Below, in pieces: positions 4,828-6,151 of a stretch of 6,151 nucleotides of DNA. The stretch comes from Nitriliruptoraceae bacterium (lineage in GTDB: Bacteria; Actinomycetota; Nitriliruptoria; Nitriliruptorales; Nitriliruptoraceae): assembly GCA_007131525.1 (NCBI GenBank), contig SLQK01000278.1:1-6151 (forward strand), given 5' to 3'. Position 1 is the stretch's first letter. Each line of letters opens with the position of its first letter. The notes beneath the pieces were generated by a model. It did not search any database. It saw only the letters and a program-made list of their open reading frames with translations, and was not told the DNA's origin. A program made the translations under genes and the position numbers.

Positions 4828-5187
4828 ATGAGCGTGGCCGCCAAGCTCCAGATCAAGCCCACCCACCGGGTGTGCGTGCTGCACCTGCCTGAGGGTGTCG
4901 ACCTGGAGCTGCCGTCGGGGATCGCCACGACCGCGGACCCCACGGACGCGACCGCGGTCGTGCTGTTCGCGACCGATCGGCGGGAGCTGCGCGAGCGCGC
5001 GGCCCCCCTTCTCGACGCTGCCCGGCGCGACGCCCTGGCGTGGATCGCCTACCCGAAGGCACGCCAGCTCGGCACGGACCTCACCCGGGACAACCTCTGG
5101 GACTCCCTGCAGGCCCAGGACATCAAGCCGGTGCGGCAGGTCGCGATCGACGAGATCTGGTCGGGACTGCGGTTCCGTCCCGCCTGA
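4828..5187 (+). CDS. Conserved small protein of unknown function (DUF3052-like pattern)
   Basis: 119-residue soluble protein, no signal peptide or membrane helix. It reads as a small Rossmann-like alternation of strands and helices: LQIKPTHRVCVLHLP (7-21), TAVVLFATDRRELRERAAPLL (42-62), ALAWIAYPKAR (69-79), TDLTRDNLWDSLQAQDIKPVRQVAIDEIWSGLRFRP (83-118). The core pattern, a strand ending in a visible YPK, then TDLTRDxLW and a terminal VAIDxxWSxLRFRP, is shared by many short bacterial proteins, some labelled DUF3052; I recognise the pattern but know no function. The arrangement resembles a cut-down methyltransferase fold, but no SAM-binding glycine motif is present. ATG at 4828 has no obvious ribosome binding site, so translation from a short or missing leader is possible. 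It is convergent with the CYTH gene, 13 bp apart. Confidence 0.82.
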   Translation: MSVAAKLQIKPTHRVCVLHLPEGVDLELPSGIATTADPTDATAVVLFATDRRELRERAAPLLDAARRDALAWIAYPKARQLGTDLTRDNLWDSLQAQDIKPVRQVAIDEIWSGLRFRPA

Positions 5188-5200
5188 CGCCATAGGTGCC

Positions 5201-5674
5201 CTAGCCGTCCCGGTCGGGCCGACCGTGACGGGCGAGGCTCGCGTTCCTCCACCGCTCGTCGCCGGTGACCTCGCGACCGAACCACGCCGGAGGGTCGAAG
5301 GCCGTCGCCGCCTGCTCGCTGTCGAACTCCACCTCGATGCGGCACAGCCCTTCCAGCGTGTCGCCGTACACGTCCACCTCGGCGATCAGCTCACCGATCG
5401 GTACCCGATGCCGGTGCTTCGCGATCCGCCGCCCGGCCGTCAGCGGCCACAGCGCCTCGGCATCAGCCTCACCGACCGTCAGTTCCACCTCGTCACGGGT
5501 CAAGCCACCACCGGACTTGATGGTCAGGACCGCACGATCTTCGGCGATCCGGAGCCGAACCTCCACGTTGCCCTCGCTCGCCACGTAGCCTTGCCGCAGC
5601 GGGACACCGGGACCGAGCAGCTCGGCGTCCGGCCTGCGGTCGGCGACGAAGGCGCGTTCGATCTCAGCCGGCAC
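5201..5674 (-). CDS. CYTH-domain protein (triphosphate tunnel metalloenzyme family)
   Basis: 157-residue single-domain CYTH protein, the usual length for bacterial stand-alone members. The family folds into a beta tunnel that binds and usually hydrolyses triphosphates (tripolyphosphate, or cyclising ATP in class IV adenylate cyclases). Landmarks: EIERAF (4-9), RQGYV (27-31), VEVRLRI (38-44), LTIKSGGGLTRDEVEL (50-65), LWPLTAGRRIAKHRHR (75-90), ELIAEVDVYG (95-104), LCRIEVEF (110-117), FDPPAWFGREVTGDERW (126-142) and NASLARHG (144-151). These match bacterial triphosphatase-type members closely, including Tyr30 and Lys53, where related enzymes have a Tyr-Lys catalytic pair. One exception: the ExExK signature reads E4-x-E6-x-A8, without its lysine. 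GTG at 5674 is preceded by AGGGG at 6 nt. The divergent neighbour, 34 bp away, also looks CYTH-like, supporting a polyphosphate/triphosphate role. Confidence 0.92.
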   Translation of the reverse strand: MPAEIERAFVADRRPDAELLGPGVPLRQGYVASEGNVEVRLRIAEDRAVLTIKSGGGLTRDEVELTVGEADAEALWPLTAGRRIAKHRHRVPIGELIAEVDVYGDTLEGLCRIEVEFDSEQAATAFDPPAWFGREVTGDERWRNASLARHGRPDRDG

Positions 5675-5680
5675 GTCGGT

Positions 5681-5685
5681 CCCCT
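5681..5685 (-). promoter_or_regulatory. Ribosome binding site of the CYTH gene
   Basis: AGGGG on the minus strand, 6 nt before the GTG at 5674. The frame is open upstream to beyond 6100 but carries no other start with such a site, and the ExE motif must lie close to the N terminus in this family. Confidence 0.6.
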
Positions 5686-5708
5686 GGGCAACGTCGGAGC
5701 GGTGGCGG

Positions 5709-6151
5709 ATGGTGAGCGTAGTCCTGGATGGCCGGCGGGAGCCGAGCGGTCCGATCATCGAGGTGCTGGAGGCCGAGGGCATCGTGCTCGGGGTCCCCGA
5801 GGTCCTGCGGCGGACGCGGTACGACACCTTCGACGGACGGCTGCACGGCAGCGGGCTCCGGCTGGAGGCGCGCACCCAGGGCGGCGAGGGGTACGCGCTG
5901 GTCGTGACGGCCGGCAACGGCCCACCGGCACGGCTGTTCCTGTCGGCGCCGCTGGTCCCCACCGAGCCCCTGGCCGTGTTCGCGCTGCCGCCTGGTCCGC
6001 TGCGGTCCCGGCTGCTGACCACCGCCGCCGACCGGGCGCTGCTCCCCCAGGTCACGCTCCGGTCCCTGCGGCGCAGCGGGACGGCCGTGGATGCCGACGG
6101 CATCCCGCTGGTGACCGTCCACCTCGACACCGACCTGGAGATCACCCGACC
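5709..6151 (+). CDS. Probable CYTH-CHAD protein, N-terminal part (runs off the window)
   Basis: Open frame of 147 codons from ATG at 5709 to the right edge, with no stop; the gene is cut by the window. The peptide contains RTRYDTFDGRLHGSGLRLEA (35-54), FALPPGPLRSRL (91-102), DRALLPQVTLRSLRR (108-122) and a strand VDADGIPLVTVHLD (127-140). This order, YDTFD-x-RL, LPPGxLR, RALLP, then a 'vlD-x-x-K/P-x-V' strand, is that of the degenerate CYTH domain preceding CHAD domains in actinobacterial proteins. CHAD is an alpha-helical, conserved-histidine domain that binds inorganic polyphosphate; it would lie beyond the window and is not seen. The N terminus lacks an ExExK signature, as often in such fused domains, so catalysis is doubtful. 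GGAG at 5696-5699 lies 9 nt before the ATG. A GTG at 5712 is an alternative start. Coding status is strong because the pattern is specific; the CHAD part is inference. Confidence 0.75.
   Translation, partial: MVSVVLDGRREPSGPIIEVLEAEGIVLGVPEVLRRTRYDTFDGRLHGSGLRLEARTQGGEGYALVVTAGNGPPARLFLSAPLVPTEPLAVFALPPGPLRSRLLTTAADRALLPQVTLRSLRRSGTAVDADGIPLVTVHLDTDLEITR

Overview
The window is very GC-rich chromosomal DNA with dense, short genes, mixed ATG/GTG/TTG starts and strong purine-rich ribosome binding sites. Codon third positions are almost all G or C. This fits a high-GC actinobacterium. The CYTH and CHAD-type proteins and the RCxxxY membrane protein (gene 5) also fit, but no marker here fixes the class. 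I see no insertion sequence, tRNA, rRNA, CRISPR array or phage gene.

Layout, left to right. (1) 46-948, minus: a UppP/BacA-family undecaprenyl-diphosphate phosphatase with an altered catalytic motif. (2) 1016-1612, minus: a staphylococcal-nuclease-like lipoprotein just upstream of it, probably co-transcribed. (3) 1721-2491, plus: a crotonase-fold enoyl-CoA hydratase/isomerase family protein, divergent from gene 2. (4) 2495-2896, minus: a small protein with a ParB/sulfiredoxin-like DGHH motif, convergent with gene 3 and only 3 bp away. (5) 3157-3537, minus: a small three-helix membrane protein with a TTG start. (6) 3731-4240, plus: an NTF2/SnoaL-like protein, divergent from gene 5. (7) 4296-4769, minus: an ICMT-type membrane methyltransferase. 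(8) 4828-5187, plus: a small conserved protein of unknown function. (9) 5201-5674, minus: a CYTH (triphosphate tunnel) protein. (10) 5709 to the right edge, plus: the N-terminal part of a probable CYTH-CHAD protein, divergent from gene 9 and only 34 bp from it.

The genes mostly alternate in orientation, so the region is largely a run of single-gene units. The two functional links the sequence supports are the nuclease-lipoprotein/UppP pair at the left, both envelope-associated, and the divergent CYTH and CYTH/CHAD pair at the right, which points to inorganic polyphosphate or triphosphate metabolism.

No obviously new multi-gene system is visible. The best leads are active-site substitutions in recognisable enzymes: the second motif glutamate of UppP, the lysine of the CYTH ExExK motif, and the second catalytic glutamate of the crotonase. 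Several short palindromes or repeats in the intergenic gaps are weaker leads.
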